Assembly (NCBI RefSeq): GCF_000315915.1
Contig: NC_020193.1
Coordinates: forward strand, 558,001 to 622,000
Length of the DNA stretch: 64,000 bases
Source: Henningerozyma blattae CBS 6284
Lineage: Eukaryota > Ascomycota > Saccharomycetes > Saccharomycetales > Saccharomycetaceae
Direction of reading: 5' to 3'
Shown: piece after piece, positions 9,981 through 21,253 of the stretch
Layout: each line of letters begins with the position of its first letter
Position numbering within the stretch: the stretch's first letter is position 1
Program-made: the position numbers and the translations under genes
The notes under the pieces: model-generated
Told to the model about the DNA's origin: nothing
The model's input: the letters and a program-made list of their open reading frames with translations, nothing else
Databases searched by the model: none

Positions 9981-11921
9981 CTATTGTTGTCTCAGAAGTG
10001 TCAGCAGCTTATTAATTAATTTTTCGATTGCTAATCTTAATTTTAATTCATCTTCATTTGAGCCACCACTTAATGCTAGCTTGATCAACACAATATATAA
10101 ATCAAAATTAACTTTGCATATCATCATTCTGTCGTAATCAATATAACATTTGTTTTGAAAATCTTGGATGCTTTCAATTTGGTCCTTTAATACAGATTTT
10201 AAGATAGAACATTCTTCATTGCTTGAGAGTTGCTTTCTCCAAAACGAAAATGATGAAAATCTACCTGTAGTGCTGATATTATTATTATTACTATTATTTA
10301 ATTTTAAGTTAGATAATTGGCCAGTCTTACTCTTTTTTTTAATGGCCACAGGTAAACTATTAATCGATTTATTTCTAACAATAGTAGTAATTTTTTGTTC
10401 AGATTCCTGTTCATGTTTTATCTTATCATTTCTAGGATCATGCAATAGAGTAGATGCAGGTAAGGCAGTAGTAGAAAATCCCATTAATATAATTGTTGAG
10501 GTCCATTGAGCAATTGTCAGTCCATGAGCCAAAATAAAAATTGCTAATACAAATATACTGATATAATCGCATGCACCTGATAATGTATTGAAAATTGGAT
10601 AAAAAAACAAATATATCGTATAGGTGATCGTAATAATTGGATTTTTCGTTTTCAATCTAGAGTTTTTATTAGTATAAAAGATTTTGTACAATGTCAAACT
10701 GGACAATATCAGGTTAATGAATAACGTAACGTACCATAATTTAAAATCATTCGGACTTGAAAATAGAGATAATGTAGAACCAGACTTGGAGTGGTGAGAG
10801 TGTGGGATATTAGTTGCTATTTCTTCATGATTATTAGACTCAACCAATGACACGATAAATTCTTCAGCAATATGGAATAATAGATCTAGTCCAACAAAAC
10901 ATAATGATACAGCCAATGCAAAACTTATAAGAACATCAATTCTATTTAAGCCTAATGGAAAGGTTAATGTTCCTGTTGACCATACCTCAAACTGAGATAG
11001 ATTTTCCACTAAAATTATAGCAACTGAACCAAGAATATCATATGTAATGAAATGTGATAGAGTCGTAAAATTAGTCCATTCTTTAGAGTGACCTAATTGA
11101 AATATTGCCAAGCAAAGTATTATTTGAAGTATTGTCAAAAGAAATTGAAAATGGGCTTTTGGCCAAACAAGGTTTTGCATCAAATCATGGAAATCTGGAA
11201 TTGGTAACGATTTAGCTATATTCAATGGAATTTTAATTTCAGGTTCTTGAAAGAAATTCATAGATACCGAGGAATGCTTGTACCTATGACCTTTACGAAA
11301 TGATGTCCTAGTTGCTGAAGATGGTGGTGTGTTTTGGTTAGTAGTACCTGCCGAACCTAAAGTAAACGGCGTTTCGAATATTAATGAGCTTCTTTTATTT
11401 CTAGTGCTAGTATGGTCTGGAGAATGAGATCTGACAGGAGATCTTGACCTAGATGTTGGAGGAGCTAATTGTGGATTTGGTATATACTTTAATGATTGTC
11501 TTCGCTCTTCCCCTAAGGTTGCAGGTGAACATGGCTGACGTGGCGGCGTTACGGTCCCAGGATTGAATATATTGCCATTTTTTGGTGTTTCGGATGCTGA
11601 TATTGCTACAGAACCAGCTGTTTCAGTATCTCCAAATGTAAATGTTGGATTGTATATTATACTAGAACTTGAGTTATTCCCCTCTTTGGATGCGTAAAAG
11701 GCTGAGTTTGGCCTAGAGTATGTAGGCGATGTGAAAAGTGGCCTCGGTTGAACAGGAATATCCTCGTTAATCGATGTGAATGACTTATTAGGATCTTTAG
11801 ATGGTGGTGTATTATATAATTTTTCAGGAGAAGCTGATATATCTTCTTCTTTAATTGCTTTCATCACTGGAGTCGATGATCCAGAATACAGCTTCTCATC
11901 ATAACTTAAACCATCCATCAT
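9981..11921 (-). CDS. ZRG17: Cation diffusion facilitator subunit, ER zinc transport
   Basis: A 646-residue protein with a disordered Ser/Pro-rich N-terminal half (about 260 residues) followed by a CDF-type membrane domain. The recognisable part runs from DFHDLMQNLVWPKAHFQF through several transmembrane helices with a conserved FPLGLNRIDVLISFALAVSL region, a His-containing loop (PHSHHSK) and further helices. Zrg17 pairs with Msc2 in S. cerevisiae to carry zinc into the ER. The frame is open further upstream but without an ATG: the only earlier start is a TTG at 11996, so I chose the ATG at 11921 (a second ATG follows immediately). Neighbours fit YNR039C. No Zap1-type element (ACCTTNAAGGT) was found upstream. 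Confidence 0.87.
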   Translation of the reverse strand: MMDGLSYDEKLYSGSSTPVMKAIKEEDISASPEKLYNTPPSKDPNKSFTSINEDIPVQPRPLFTSPTYSRPNSAFYASKEGNNSSSSIIYNPTFTFGDTETAGSVAISASETPKNGNIFNPGTVTPPRQPCSPATLGEERRQSLKYIPNPQLAPPTSRSRSPVRSHSPDHTSTRNKRSSLIFETPFTLGSAGTTNQNTPPSSATRTSFRKGHRYKHSSVSMNFFQEPEIKIPLNIAKSLPIPDFHDLMQNLVWPKAHFQFLLTILQIILCLAIFQLGHSKEWTNFTTLSHFITYDILGSVAIILVENLSQFEVWSTGTLTFPLGLNRIDVLISFALAVSLCFVGLDLLFHIAEEFIVSLVESNNHEEIATNIPHSHHSKSGSTLSLFSSPNDFKLWYVTLFINLILSSLTLYKIFYTNKNSRLKTKNPIITITYTIYLFFYPIFNTLSGACDYISIFVLAIFILAHGLTIAQWTSTIILMGFSTTALPASTLLHDPRNDKIKHEQESEQKITTIVRNKSINSLPVAIKKKSKTGQLSNLKLNNSNNNNISTTGRFSSFSFWRKQLSSNEECSILKSVLKDQIESIQDFQNKCYIDYDRMMICKVNFDLYIVLIKLALSGGSNEDELKLRLAIEKLINKLLTLLRQQ

Positions 11922-12576
11922 TGTCAACACACTAGCGAATATGATCAAATAATAGAAATAAGAAACAATATCTACAGTTGATATATTATTAGACAACTAG
12001 TAATTTTTCAAAGTTAAGCGTTACAATTACCTTATCTTCTTTTGTTTACAGCAATGTGCCTGCTCGGGTAGAAAAATTTCTGAATTTAATCTGAAAGTTG
12101 CCAAAATGCAATAATATAACGCGTGTCTAGTAGTACAGTCCTATAATGCTTTGACTTTCCAGTGTGATTTTTTAATAACATTAAAACTCTGTGATCAATT
12201 CCATTTATTATAAGATCATCATAAATTGAAACACAATGTAAACTTGCATGCCAAAACCCGAAACCTTTACCCGGATTTAATTTTCCTATAAAGGAAAATT
12301 CCACTTCTAATTAAAGATGACAGCGCTAATTGGCGACACGAATGATGCAAATGTGTGTAATAACACTAGTAATCATATATAAAAATTGTAGTTAGAAGAT
12401 GGAAAAAATATCTAAAATAACACAGTTCAGATGCTTGAGTATGAATTAATAAATTTTAAAAATTAGTCAAGTAAAAACAACCATTATTAATGTTTTATAA
12501 AAGAAAAGATGCTAAAAATAAGAATGAGTATAAAAATTAAATATGCAAACAAAATAAGTTAAGTAAATGTGTTATG
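11922..12576. other. Intergenic region upstream of ZRG17 and downstream of GRR1
   Basis: A 655-bp spacer that also marks a synteny junction: genes to the left match YNR/YCR neighbourhoods, genes to the right match YJR090C onward. It holds a minus-strand frame without an ATG at its start (12086-12304, see findings). Its predicted product is richer in Gly, Trp and His than chance AT-rich frames, but I do not recognise it. Confidence 0.5.
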
Positions 12577-15500
12577 TTAATCCTCAATATTTATCATGTC
12601 ACCATCTTCATCAATTGCATTCCCGTCGCCTCTATTATTATCCGTTCCGGCAGAATTAGTAGCTGTGTTCGGCTCACTCGAATTTGTAGGCATATCTCCT
12701 TCAGTATCTGTCCGTATCCCAGGTCCTGTAAGAGGGGTATTTTGAATTTGCAATGGTGTATTTCTTGTTACGCCCGGTAAAATAGGGAATATGCCATTAA
12801 ATTGTCCATTAACTTCTACATCATTTTCTTGAGGATTTTCATTAAAGTTACCATTGAGAGAACTTGTTGACTGCTCACCTGTACTACTCTCTGCATTGGT
12901 ATTATTATCGATATTAGGTCCATTAGCAGCATTAATATTATCGCCCCATTCGGTTCGTTGTTGATTTAAATAAATTTCTCTTTGTCTAGTTAGTACAGTA
13001 ATGCTTTCTCGTAAATATAACCTTAATACTACTGTTGAAAATTTATACTTGTTTAAAAGTTCCAAAAATTTATCCGTGAATAGCATTCTCCATATACCAA
13101 CACCCTTTATATCATCTTCTACCCCTAAATTGGTAGTATTATTCTGGATTGTGACAATATGACGGTTAAGTTCTAACATTTGATGGTGTATCTGTGCCAT
13201 TTCATGCAATAAAAAGCCTGTAAATTGAAATTGGACCCTTGCTAAACTGGCGACATTTACCTCAAAATCATCGACGCGGTCATCCAGCTCATGATATTTT
13301 CTAACTACTTGGCAAAGATCATGATTTAGATTGGAATTGGCACCAGGGGCAATGGTCCCATCAGTATCATCATATTCTTCATCGAATGGATCTTCACAAA
13401 ATTTTTTATCAACACTTGTTATGAGTTTATCCACTTCAGCTGTAGTAAGTTTGTCGCCATTGAAGCGATCATCATACCAGGAGAAGACAGTATCTAGTCT
13501 TGTGAAATCAATATCTTGGAAGGAAAAATTATTGTTACCGTTCATTTGTGCCAAACCCGTTGCTGCTAAAATAGCTCCTGAGTTACGATTTAAATCTCTT
13601 GTTATTCTATAAACACAATCTTCAATTGACTCCCCTTCTAATACGAGATCTTTTGAAATAATGTACTTCGTTAAAACATCCTTAATGTCAGTTTGAGGGC
13701 CATTGGTTGGTGTCGTCAATGTCATTAAGTAATGGCGTAACTTCTGAACTCCTTTACCAGAAAATACACAAAATATTTGTCTCTGGTTGTCACTGAAGTC
13801 TGCAGGAGCAGGTCTACAAAATGCTGTAATGTCAGGACGTAAAAAGGAAGGGACTGCTGTTAATGATAAATGTGATAATTTAGGGCATGCCATTAATAGC
13901 TCATAAATCGGATAAATAGTTAAGTTTGAACAATACGATAGATGCACTCTTTCTAATGTATCATGTCTACCACGTAATGATATCATGTTCAATAAACCTT
14001 CATCGGTCATTTGGGAGCATTTCACCAAACCTATTCTCTTAAGCCTTGTTAAATCTGCCAACTCATAAAGAGTACGATTAGTTAAATTTGTGCAACAAGC
14101 AAAATCAACATATTGGATTCTTGGGCACGATTGGATTAATATACGAACACCTTGATCTGTAATATTAAAGCAATGTCCAAAATGAACTGTCTGCAAATTC
14201 TTACCCAATCTGGATAAATGGGACAAGGACAAATCTGTGATTCTATTACACTTTCCTAAAAATACATTTCTCAATTTAGGAGATAATGCTACAACTCTTT
14301 CAACAGTTCTATCTGTTATATTTTCACAGCCGGATAAATCCAAAAGTCTTAATGCTGGTAACTGATCGACATTTTTAGCTATGTCAATGAATAGCTTGTC
14401 TGAAACGTTAGTATTGTGAGTTACTCTAAACTCTCTTAATTGCTCTAATTTTGTAAACAACTTTAATAAACTTTCATCATGAACTTCTGGGCTGGAGGTA
14501 ATATCAATTTCAACTAGCATAGGGCATGATTTTGCCATTAGCTCTACCAGGTCATCACACATATCATTACAAGCAGTGATTTTTACCCTTTTTAGGATTG
14601 GTGCATGAGAAATAAAATTGCTTAAAGCCCTTTGCGAAACAATTCTTGCTTGCGGAACGTAAAAGCCTTGAATACGCGGACAATTATTAGCCAACGTATT
14701 AAAAATATTATCTGAAATTTCTTTTACTCCCGTAATATCAACACTTTGAAGATATTTGCAATCTTTTAGAACGGCTGAGACAGACTCACTAGTAACATGT
14801 TTACAGAAAACTAAAGTCAATCTCTCTAAATTTTTACAGCCCACAAAATTGTAGAGCTGATCATCTCTTAAATAATCACCGACAAAAGAGAAATTTAATC
14901 TCTTGATCATCGATCTGTAATCAAATACTGTTTGTTCTTTGGATAATTTCATTGTTTCCATAAACGAATCTAATTGGCTCTTTTTATTAATATGTGGTCT
15001 GTAATAAATAATTTTTACTATTAATTGGGCCCATAATTTGGAAACGGATAGCATATTAAAGATATCAATTTTATTATTCAATCTATCTAATACCATTTGT
15101 AAAATTTCGATTGGTAACTTACTTAATGGAAATACAGTGCTGCTAATATTGATCGTATTGGTCACATTATTAAACATAACATTTGGGTTATGACCTTTGG
15201 ACTCCAAAAGTAAATTATTTAGGAACTTCCTTGAGATAGATAGCATTTCCACATAACCTTCAGAGGGTCCTAACGTTTGTTCGGTATTCAAATTTTCCAG
15301 ATACTTTTGGAACTCTGGAGTTGGGTTACTCAGAGGAGTGTTTGTAATTTTTGACGTTGAATAAGATATCATTGCTTTTTTATATTCTTCAATTATCCTT
15401 AGAAATTTTAATCTTAATTCTTGTAACTCTCTTGATTCAGTTTCTATGGCCTTTATTTTCATTTTATGCAATCTGTTTAACAAATTAATTCCTTGTTGAG

Positions 15501-16128
15501 AATCTGAATATCGAAGTTTCTTAAGCATTTTAATATTAACTTCAATTTCATCAGATATTGTGAATCTTCTCTTTTCTACAGCTGTTAGATATTCTTGTAC
15601 TTTGGTTTGTAATGTGCTTTCGAATAGATCAAGCTGAACCAAATCAGTTGAGTTTAATTCTAATGTACTTAAATCGGCATTTAGTCTTGTTTCAACAATA
15701 TTTGATACGAAAACTCTCGCATGGGTAAGTTCACTCTGTTCTCTTCTTTCTAAAATTTCACTACTGTGCAGTGACTCTAAGTTTGAAGAGTTATAAAAGA
15801 TTGGCTGGTTTAGAGTTCCCTCGTTTCGAGTTGCCTCTAAGGTAGAACTCTGTAATGGTAGATTAATAAAAGGTGATCCAGTATTAGTAGTCGGAATATT
15901 ATTATTGTCATTGATATTTGAGCTTTCATTGCTTGGATTAGTGATATTACTTGTAGGGTTATTATTAATCATAGAATTAGGATAAGTATTATTGTTGCTG
16001 TTATTATTATTAGTAGTAGTACTAATACCTAAACCAGTTGCATTTAGATTAGGAGACATACGCTCACTAGTCCAAACAGGAGGTAGGCCTACATATTGTG
16101 AAGGACTATTGTTTGAATTTGCATCCAT
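12577..16128 (-). CDS. GRR1: F-box/leucine-rich-repeat subunit of SCF ubiquitin ligase
   Basis: A 1183-residue protein. An Asn/Ser-rich disordered N-terminus (first about 100 residues) and a predicted helical region are followed by an F-box around residues 333-375 (LSKLPIEILQMVLDRL, then SVSKLWAQLI). About a dozen leucine-rich repeats of the Cys-containing type follow at roughly 420-750, with repeats such as LRLLDLSGCENITD and LQTVHFGHCFNITD, then a long C-terminal region. This matches Grr1 (about 1150 residues in S. cerevisiae), the SCF adaptor that targets G1 cyclins and nutrient-signalling factors for ubiquitination, in nucleus and cytoplasm. The downstream neighbour JSN1 on the same strand reproduces YJR090C-YJR091C. 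The start is the first ATG. Confidence 0.96.
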   Translation of the reverse strand: MDANSNNSPSQYVGLPPVWTSERMSPNLNATGLGISTTTNNNNSNNNTYPNSMINNNPTSNITNPSNESSNINDNNNIPTTNTGSPFINLPLQSSTLEATRNEGTLNQPIFYNSSNLESLHSSEILERREQSELTHARVFVSNIVETRLNADLSTLELNSTDLVQLDLFESTLQTKVQEYLTAVEKRRFTISDEIEVNIKMLKKLRYSDSQQGINLLNRLHKMKIKAIETESRELQELRLKFLRIIEEYKKAMISYSTSKITNTPLSNPTPEFQKYLENLNTEQTLGPSEGYVEMLSISRKFLNNLLLESKGHNPNVMFNNVTNTINISSTVFPLSKLPIEILQMVLDRLNNKIDIFNMLSVSKLWAQLIVKIIYYRPHINKKSQLDSFMETMKLSKEQTVFDYRSMIKRLNFSFVGDYLRDDQLYNFVGCKNLERLTLVFCKHVTSESVSAVLKDCKYLQSVDITGVKEISDNIFNTLANNCPRIQGFYVPQARIVSQRALSNFISHAPILKRVKITACNDMCDDLVELMAKSCPMLVEIDITSSPEVHDESLLKLFTKLEQLREFRVTHNTNVSDKLFIDIAKNVDQLPALRLLDLSGCENITDRTVERVVALSPKLRNVFLGKCNRITDLSLSHLSRLGKNLQTVHFGHCFNITDQGVRILIQSCPRIQYVDFACCTNLTNRTLYELADLTRLKRIGLVKCSQMTDEGLLNMISLRGRHDTLERVHLSYCSNLTIYPIYELLMACPKLSHLSLTAVPSFLRPDITAFCRPAPADFSDNQRQIFCVFSGKGVQKLRHYLMTLTTPTNGPQTDIKDVLTKYIISKDLVLEGESIEDCVYRITRDLNRNSGAILAATGLAQMNGNNNFSFQDIDFTRLDTVFSWYDDRFNGDKLTTAEVDKLITSVDKKFCEDPFDEEYDDTDGTIAPGANSNLNHDLCQVVRKYHELDDRVDDFEVNVASLARVQFQFTGFLLHEMAQIHHQMLELNRHIVTIQNNTTNLGVEDDIKGVGIWRMLFTDKFLELLNKYKFSTVVLRLYLRESITVLTRQREIYLNQQRTEWGDNINAANGPNIDNNTNAESSTGEQSTSSLNGNFNENPQENDVEVNGQFNGIFPILPGVTRNTPLQIQNTPLTGPGIRTDTEGDMPTNSSEPNTATNSAGTDNNRGDGNAIDEDGDMINIED

Positions 16129-17194
16129 TTTATGTTTGATATTTGATTCTGTAATTATAAACTGTGACTTTTTTTGTATTAGTAATATATTACAGTATGA
16201 TTCTTCTAATCTAGAATAACAGAAAAAAAAAGAAATAAATACGAAGGAAATTCGAGAATTTGATATGTACTTCTCACTATAATTTGAACAAATTCGAAAA
16301 GAGTCTTCTTATTATCGAGGAGAGTATTTAGAACAAAAATACGTATCAATTATCTAACTTTAGATAAAGTGAAATATAATAGATTGAAAAAATGGAAAGA
16401 GCAAACCACGGTGTGAAATAATATATTAGTGTATAAATGTATACTATAATAATATAGTACTTAATGGGGTCGTTTAGTGTTACAAAACAACTTGTTCTGC
16501 AATTCAAATACACCGTCTTTAACTTTGAGATTCTTATATTGTTCAATAGAGCAATCCCTGGTTAGGATACTTTATAACTCTTGTCCGAAGGGTTTATTAC
16601 CAGGAAGTATTTTGTGTATTATCGCTTCGGACGGACTTCAAGAAGAATGGAAAATGAAAACAGATGTATATTATAATTGGAAGATAATGCTTATAGTAAC
16701 AGCAGTTTCAAATTAATGCATCTTGGTATAAGAATAAGGGTGAATTCAAAAAAATATGTCTAAGAAAATAGTAGTGATACAACATTAATTGAATCTTGAT
16801 TTTCTGATATCTAAAACATTAATTCAGTCTATTAATCATTATCATAAAAGTTAAACAACATAGGAAAAATTTAATATTGTAAGTTTATATTTTATATAAT
16901 TAGGTATTATATAAGATCATTGCTCTATGTTATGTAGATGTTATATATAAATCTAGGTAATAAAAGGCTGTGTAATCATTGTAGTTTGACGGTGTAAAAG
17001 TAAAGTACACCTGATATAAAATAAAATAGAAATGAAGAAAAAAATAGTTTTGAAAAATAATATCCTAAAATATCTGATGGTATTTTAGGGGAGAAAAGAA
17101 ACATGTATAATATTGAAAGAGGATTAAAAATTATCGTTAGAAAATTAAAAACTAAGAAAATAGAAAATAGAAAATAAAATAAATTATAAATACA
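16129..17194. other. Intergenic region, GRR1 promoter and JSN1 3' end
   Basis: A 1066-bp AT-rich spacer. It holds an 8-bp inverted repeat, GTCCGAAG at 16583-16590 and CTTCGGAC at 16625-16632, in a small island with more G and C than its surroundings. Short frames at 16346-16546 and 16477-16716 look random. No RNA gene is recognised. Confidence 0.5.
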
Positions 17195-19929
17195 TTAAAA
17201 GCCAAAAGTTTGGTATGATGTTGGATTTCCATTGTTGGAATTACCAGTAGTAGTTGAAGTTGAATTGGTAGGGGTATTATCAGGAATGTTATTCAGCCCA
17301 GTACCACTACTATTTAAATTATTATTAATAGTAATTTGAGGTAAAGAAACACGGGTATCGTTATTGTTTACACTTAGCATATCGAATTGGGATGTTAAAT
17401 CATCATTGATATTGAAAGTCCCTGGGACATTGGTAGAATTAGGACCATTGGAAGTATTTACATAAGAGTTTGGAAACACACCTGGATAATTCATATAATT
17501 CATATTATATGGTTGAGGGGGGTTTTGTTTACCCTGAGTAACCGGTGTAGAACTGGTACCAGGAATCATATTATTAGCTGGTTGGCCATTTAAAGATACT
17601 GGTGGATGCTGGCCACCAGTACTAATGGTATTAGTATTAGTTGTCGAAGCATTAGATAAGGGAGCAGTTTGCCTTGAGTTACTGCTTCTAACACTTGATA
17701 CAGACAAATGTCTCATATGTTTATTGTTATCATGATTAAAAACATGTGACATGCTAACACGGTGTTTAGGTTGTCCGTTTTGTGACATACCATTATTTAA
17801 CTGTGCTAATCCAACTTCTTCCATTAAACGGCGATGGTGTTGTGCAGCTTTACAATCTGGTAAAATCTTACGAACCTGTTTAATCACATGAAATCTAACA
17901 TCGCCTTCCAATAAGGGCATTGATAATACCTTGTAAACAAAAGTTGGACCATAATTTGTATCACTTAAGATATTATTTAATAATTTTGGAGGATCCTCCT
18001 CTTCATCACTGATAGGGCCAAAGATTGAATTTAAAATTGTATTTCTAGCCTCATCATCACCTCTAAAATTTAAAATCTTCAACACCGTTAATGAAGCTAA
18101 TCTATGACAACATAACTCGACAATGTTCGGAACTATTTTTTTGGCCAAGATTGTATGTCTATGTGGTAATATGCAGGTGTCTAGAAACCAAGTTACTAAT
18201 AAAGTACCATTAGTATTTGTTGTTAAATATTCAGCGTACAAAATAATCATTGCACTCAATACTAGCGTTTGTTCAGTTGTGACTATATCATGAGCCTCAA
18301 GACATGCTCTAACAGCTCTTGCACCATACCTGTTTTGGGATATTGTCCAGAAATTAGTAACAATGCTTTCAAATATAAAATTATTCCATGGAAAGCCATA
18401 TTTTAAAACACATTGAATAACATAATTACCGAATTGATCATTAAATAAAGGAGTACAATAAGCCTCCACACCTGTACCAACTAGCATCTTTTGTCTAGGA
18501 GTTCTTGCCATTGTAATCATCTTTTGGCACGCCCAAGTACCATTTTTATGAACACCCATTGAAGTTAAATATTTATTTGTTTTTCTTAGCATAATATCCT
18601 TAATGATGTCCGAAGAATGCTCAAATAACTTTTGCACAATAGTATTACCAATATAATCGGAACTTAATTCAGGTAGTTCATTTAGCATTGCCATAGCTAA
18701 TTGTTCAATTTCAATATCATTAATTTGATTTGCATCAATATTTTTTCTTAATTCTCTTAATTTTGGTGAATCGAAGTCTCTTGTATTTAATGGATCAGGT
18801 AAAGGACCGAAATCATTGATATTTGCGGTTGGGGTATTTGAAAATGCATTCATTAAGATATGGATTGTCTGAGATTTATTAAAGTCAATTTCGAAGGAAT
18901 TAACAATTTCCTTGACAATATCTTTTTGATGAATAATGTTAGGAGGAGGTAATGGGAATGGGCATTGTTCTTTTTCATTTGATTGAATTTGATTCATGTT
19001 ATTGTTGTTGTTATTACTGTTGTTTGAATGATTATGACTTGGGATCGAAATTGAGTTTGAATGCATAGTAGAATGTTGTGTTTGTTGTGTCTGTTGCTGA
19101 GAATTGAAAACTGGGATAGATGCACCACCCTGTTGCTGGAAACTTAGAGCACCGCTATATAATTGTTCTTGCAATAATGTTTGTGGTAACATTTCATTAT
19201 TTAATAATGAGCTGTTTAAAGGGACGGAAGAATTTGGTACACCCAAGTTTGATTGTTGTTGGTGCATTGGCAGAATTTTAGCAAAACAAACAGTACTTGG
19301 AGCTCCGATCATTGAAACTTCCTTATTTTGTAAATCATCAAGAGCCCTTGCAGCACTTTCCACGGTATCGAATTCTACTAAAGCCATATTTAATCCACTC
19401 AAAGTTCTTGCAGTAATAACATTACCATATTTAGAACATAAAGTTACTAAAGAGGTGCTTGTTAAGTTAATTGCATTAGCCAATTGCAGCTGTTGTTGTT
19501 GTAAAGAAAAAATATTTGAAATTGAAATAGTATTTGTGGGTAAAAGTGTAGTGATTTGATTAATAAAGGGAACATTTTTATCAGTACTAACCCAATTAAT
19601 GGCTCTAGGATCAATGTCATCAATAACAGATGGAATTTCTTGAACAATTGGGATTGTATAGTTAGTGGCTGCTCTTTGTCTTGAAACAGTTCCATTAGTT
19701 AAATTTGGTTGATTATTGGTAGTTGGTACCGATGATTGTTGTTCAAACATTTGAGCATCAGTGTAAATGCTTGAAGCATTTGACTGAGATCTTTGCCTTG
19801 GATTTGGCCATAAGGATAACCCACTTAAACTATTTGTATGATTTATATTTGCTCTTAAATTATTATTTGGACTGGTGTTATGGATGTTGTTATTATTATT
19901 ATTACTATTACTATTACTATTACTATTAC

Positions 19930-19961
<32 letters not shown>

Positions 19962-21253
19962 GCATTATTGCCATTGTTATTATTTGTGGTATCAAAGGAA
20001 GGGAAATCTTGAGGAATTAGAGTGGTATCATTCAATGAAGTACCATTAAATTGCTGTAGAATTTGGTAAGATGGATCATTATTATTATTTGTAGTTGTGT
20101 TTGTATTTGTTTGCCATAACATACTTGGAGTTTGTGAAGGTGCAATTGAAGAAATAGCAGATAATTGTGACGAAATAGTATTATTTCTTGTTCTTGATAA
20201 TTGAGACATTAAATTATTAGAATTTGAATTTGAATTACTATTTGTATTTGAAATGCTATTCGACATTGAAGTTCTCGTAAATGAATCATTTGAAGTACGT
20301 GGTTGATAAGAATTGGTCGAATCCGGAAAGTGAATCAATCCATCAACGAAATCTTGAGAAGTAGATAAATGGTTATTGCTGTTTATATTTTGTGAATAAC
20401 TATTATACGAATTGGTACTATTGAAATTGCTATTATTAGAAGTGTTATTAGTTGAACCACTATGAATATCTATTGGAATACCTCCAAAGGTGGGGACACT
20501 AGTCTTAGTCATATTGTTTTTATTATTGCTTTTAAATAATGGGAAATTTGAGGCATTAAAGGAGGAAAAGTTATTATTATTATTACTATTAGTATTGTTA
20601 TTAGTGTTGTGGTTATTAATATTATTATTGTCTATTGAGTCTGAACTATGCAGACTGTTTGAGTCATTACTACTTGTGTTTGATGCATTATTATTATTAT
20701 TATGGTTATTATTATTATTATTAGAGTTTGTATTATTAGATGTGGATGCTATATTATTGCTTGAAGAGGAGATATTATTTTTTGAACCTTTCTTAGAATG
20801 ATGTAATTTAGCACTAATGGAAGGTAATAAATTAGATAAGGTATTTGACAATTTGCCTGCTCTAGATCTATAGGAGCCAAGTTTCTGAGGTGATCTACCA
20901 TCCATAGCAGAAGAGGAGGAATTATTATTGCTATTGTTATTGGATGAACTCAATAAGCCTTGATTCTCATCTTCATAAATAGGTATAGTCATCCCAGGAT
21001 GAATTACATCAGGTAATCCATTGTGATTAGCATTTGAAGTAGGGGCGATACTAGTTGGGTCTGTCACAGTGGGTACATTGGATTGAGATGGATAGCTATC
21101 AATATCTGCATCTATAGAAGCACCATTAATAGTAGACGCAGTGGTGTTCACAGTAGTAGTTGGAGTGGCAGCTATTCCGAGTGAGTTCGAATTTGTATTA
21201 GAGTTTTGGTTATTATTGTTGAAGACATCTTTCGATGGTGTATTTTCATCCAT
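17195..21253 (-). CDS. JSN1: RRM plus Pumilio-repeat RNA-binding protein, Jsn1/Puf2 type
   Basis: A 1352-residue RNA-binding protein. The first 560 residues are disordered and extremely Asn/Ser-rich. An RRM-like domain lies at about 570-660 (ISNIFSLQQQQ, then LCSKYGNVITARTLSGLNMALVEF). Pumilio-family repeats follow at about 810-1140 (SSDYIGNTIVQKLFEHSS, FGNYVIQCVLKYGFPWNNF), then a second disordered Asn-rich tail. This domain order is that of Jsn1 and its ohnolog Puf2, which bind mRNAs for membrane-associated proteins; Jsn1 also associates with Arp2/3 and mitochondria. The protein is about 250 residues longer than the S. cerevisiae versions because of longer poly-Asn tracts. GRR1 beside it and BUD4 across the divergent promoter identify the YJR091C position. 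Confidence 0.93.

Noticed and set aside
9981..11996. Longer ZRG17 with a hydrophobic N-terminal segment
   Set aside because: The extra 25 residues would require a TTG start; the first ATG is at 11921.
19723..20801. Leu/Tyr-rich plus-strand frames opposite JSN1
   Set aside because: They are antisense shadows of poly-Asn (AAT/AAC) codons.
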